Assembly (NCBI GenBank): GCA_029573975.1
Contig: JAKQBU010000621.1
Location: 1 to 7,482 of the forward strand
Reading direction: 5' to 3'
Length of the DNA: 7,482 nucleotides
Origin: Planctomycetota bacterium
GTDB taxonomy: Bacteria; Planctomycetota; Phycisphaerae; Sedimentisphaerales; SM23-30
Shown here: positions 6,319-7,482 of the stretch, one piece after another
Numbering within the stretch: the first letter of the stretch is position 1
Layout: each line of letters opens with the position of its first letter
The notes under the pieces: generated by a model
Seen by the model: the letters and a program-made list of their open reading frames with translations, nothing else
Databases searched by the model: none
What the model was told of the DNA's origin: nothing
Position numbers and translations under genes: made by a program

Positions 6319-6885
6319 TTATTTATTTTTGACCCGTTCGATATATTCACCGGTCCGCGTATCCACCCGGATTAATTCACCCGGTCCGACGAAGGGGGGA
6401 ACCAGAACGACCACACCGGTTTCGAGTTTGGCCTTTTTGTACTGGTTGGTGGCGGTGGCACCTTTGATGGCTGGGGGGGTATCCTCAATCACTAGTTCAA
6501 CGGCATTGGGCAGGGTTACGGAGAGGGGGTTGCCGTTAAACAGCTGGAGTTCGATGTCTGTATTGGGCTTGCAATACAGGGGGCCGTCGCCAAAAAGCTC
6601 GTCATTGATGGAAATCTGCTCGAAGGTTTCCTTGTGCATCAGGATATGCTCTCCGCCAGTCGAATAGAGATATTCATAGGGCTGTTTATCCACAAATACT
6701 TGATCCAGCGTCTCTTCCGAGCGGATCCGCTTGTTGATGATATTGCCTCCCTTGACGCTTTTGAGCTTGGTTTGGAGAACGGCCCCGCCTTTACCCAGCT
6801 TAACATGCTGGTAATCGACAACCACATAGAGGGCCTCGTCAATCTTCAAAACCATACCTTTTTTCATTTCCGTTGCTTTGATCAT
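6319..6885 (-). CDS. efp: Translation elongation factor P
   Basis: This 188-residue protein has the full length of elongation factor P (EF-P), which binds ribosomes stalled on consecutive prolines and promotes peptide-bond formation. Three domains fit: an N-terminal KOW-like barrel (about 1-63), a central OB domain (about 66-128) and a C-terminal OB domain (about 130-188). Residues 150-169, from KKAKLETG to VPPFVGPG, match the family signature. The loop that reaches the peptidyl-transfer centre reads KLGKGGA, with K32 at the position of the modified lysine (Lys34 in E. coli); the usual proline before GKG is replaced by L30. No modification gene (epmA, epmB, earP, ymfI) is in the window. AGGAA at 6897-6893 lies 7 bases before the ATG. 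It heads a unit with the URO-D-like and DUF401 genes, an unusual set of partners. Confidence 0.97.
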   Translation of the reverse strand: MIKATEMKKGMVLKIDEALYVVVDYQHVKLGKGGAVLQTKLKSVKGGNIINKRIRSEETLDQVFVDKQPYEYLYSTGGEHILMHKETFEQISINDELFGDGPLYCKPNTDIELQLFNGNPLSVTLPNAVELVIEDTPPAIKGATATNQYKKAKLETGVVVLVPPFVGPGELIRVDTRTGEYIERVKNK

Positions 6886-6920
6886 TCTGGGATTCCTGTT
6901 ATCTAAATCCGGTTAAATAG

Positions 6921-6949
6921 TTGTTCCAAGACCATTTTCGCTATACAAT
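6921..6949 (+). promoter_or_regulatory. Candidate promoter for the Memo-family gene
   Basis: TTGTTC at 6921-6926 (three of six -35 bases) is followed after 17 bases by TACAAT at 6944-6949 (five of six -10 bases). Transcription would start near 6956 and give a leader of about 60 bases. This is the best + strand candidate in the gap. It faces the elongation factor P promoter rather than lying back to back with it. The -35 match is poor. Confidence 0.35.
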
Positions 6950-6970
6950 ATAAATAATAAAAGTGAAAAT
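6934..6970. repeat. Imperfect inverted repeat between divergent genes
   Basis: ATTTTCGCT at 6934-6942 and AGTGAAAAT at 6962-6970 are inverted copies with eight of nine positions complementary and one G-T mismatch. They are separated by 19 AT-rich bases. The element encloses the + strand -10 and its right arm overlaps the - strand -10, so a protein bound here could act on both promoters. Neither predicted transcript contains both arms, which argues for a DNA site rather than an RNA hairpin. Confidence 0.35.
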
Positions 6971-6996
6971 CTATCCAAAAAACAGGCAACTGTCAA
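6968..6996 (-). promoter_or_regulatory. Candidate sigma-70-type promoter for the elongation factor P unit
   Basis: On the - strand a perfect TTGACA (6996-6991) is followed after exactly 17 bases by TAGATT (6973-6968), four of six -10 bases. Transcription would begin near 6961, leaving a leader of about 75 bases before the ATG at 6885. This is the strongest promoter match in the window and would drive elongation factor P, the URO-D-like gene and, subject to the hairpins before it, DUF401. Confidence 0.6.
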
Positions 6997-7016
6997 TATT
7001 ATAAGGAGCTGAAAAT

Positions 7017-7482
7017 ATGTCGGTACGGATGGCAGTGGTGGCGGGCCAATTTTACGAATCCTCATCCCGGGCCTGCCGGGAGCAGGTGGAGGCGATGCTG
7101 GCCCAGGCCCGGGCGGCGGAGCAAAAGGGGGAACTGCCGGCCCGGATAACGGCGGCGGTAGTACCTCATGCCGGCTGGGTGTTTAGCGGGCCGCTGGCGG
7201 CCATGGTCTTTGCGGCCGTAAAGCAGCGGCAGGAGGTGGATACTTTTGTGATTTTTGGGGCGGTCCATTCGGTCATGGCCCGGATGGGGATCGTCTATGA
7301 TACGGGGCAATGGGGCACGCCGCTGGGAAAAATCGACGTCGATGAGGAGCTGGCGGAGGAGATCCTTCGCCATGGTGACGAACTGCTGCTGGCGGATCCG
7401 GAAAGCCATAGCCGGGAGCATTCCATCGAGGTGCAGGTGCCTTTTATCCAGTATCTGTTTGAGGGAGCAAAGATCCTGCCGA
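7017..7482 (+). CDS. amrB: AmmeMemoRadiSam system protein B (Memo family), N-terminal part
   Basis: The first 155 residues of a Memo-family protein are present; the rest, about 110 residues judging by the family, lies beyond the right edge. The family is related in fold to extradiol dioxygenases and in prokaryotes is often linked with an AMMECR1-domain protein and a radical SAM enzyme; its exact reaction in bacteria is unsettled. Visible features in order are AGQFYE (9-14), VVPHAGWVFSGPLAA (48-62) with H51, FGAVHSV (80-86) with H84, WGTPLGKIDVDEEL (99-112) and HSREHSIEVQVPF (131-143). H51 and H84 match the first two metal-site histidines of human MEMO1 (His49, His81). AAGGAG at 7003-7008 lies 8 bases before the ATG at 7017. 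It is divergent from elongation factor P across a 131-bp gap. Partner genes, if present, would be outside the window. Confidence 0.9.
   Translation, partial: MSVRMAVVAGQFYESSSRACREQVEAMLAQARAAEQKGELPARITAAVVPHAGWVFSGPLAAMVFAAVKQRQEVDTFVIFGAVHSVMARMGIVYDTGQWGTPLGKIDVDEELAEEILRHGDELLLADPESHSREHSIEVQVPFIQYLFEGAKILP

Noticed and set aside
5605..6375. 256-codon open frame on the + strand opposite the URO-D-like gene
   Set aside because: It overlaps a well-supported URO-D-family gene on the other strand and reaches into elongation factor P. No recognisable domain or ribosome-binding site supports it.
1..7482. CRISPR arrays, tRNA or rRNA genes, insertion sequences
   Set aside because: No regularly spaced repeats, no cloverleaf-like or rRNA-like stretches and no transposase or flanking terminal repeats were seen on either strand.

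Overview
The window carries six genes in two transcription blocks that meet tail to tail, plus a third unit that runs off the right edge. Moderate GC, short operonic gaps, Shine-Dalgarno sites ahead of most genes and the gene families present indicate a bacterium. The mix of a secreted glycosidase with a sodium symporter, a uroporphyrinogen-decarboxylase-like (URO-D-like) protein of the corrinoid-methyltransferase type, a DUF401 permease and an AmmeMemoRadiSam protein resembles anaerobic polysaccharide degraders of the PVC group (Planctomycetota/Phycisphaerae or Lentisphaerota-like). That placement is inference from gene content, not a phylogeny.

Left block (+ strand, 1-3968). An AT-rich leader holds two near-identical imperfect palindromes 32 bp apart (64-116) and a candidate promoter (138-166). 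It precedes a sodium:solute symporter of the SSS family (249-2231). Six bases later comes an exported glycoside hydrolase with a clan GH-A-like layout (2238-3968). The pair looks like a minimal two-gene sugar-use operon: the exported enzyme releases a sugar and the symporter brings it in. The twin palindromes are a plausible binding site for a substrate-responsive regulator.

Right block (- strand, 6996 down to 3965). From its start to its end this reads: a candidate promoter with a perfect TTGACA, translation elongation factor P (6319-6885), a URO-D-family protein (5287-6294) and a DUF401 membrane permease (3965-5206). The URO-D ribosome-binding site lies in a small hairpin, and two mutually exclusive hairpins fill the gap before the permease gene. 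The stop codons of the permease and the glycosidase overlap on opposite strands (3965-3968), so no terminator fits between the blocks.

Right edge (+ strand, 7017 onward). A Memo-family protein (AmmeMemoRadiSam system protein B) starts divergently from elongation factor P and is cut by the window end. The best promoter candidates for the two divergent genes face each other inside the 131-bp gap and share an imperfect inverted repeat.

Nothing here is clearly a novel defence or mobile system. The best leads are the twin-palindrome site, the glycosidase of uncertain family, the possible attenuator before DUF401 and the face-to-face promoter region.
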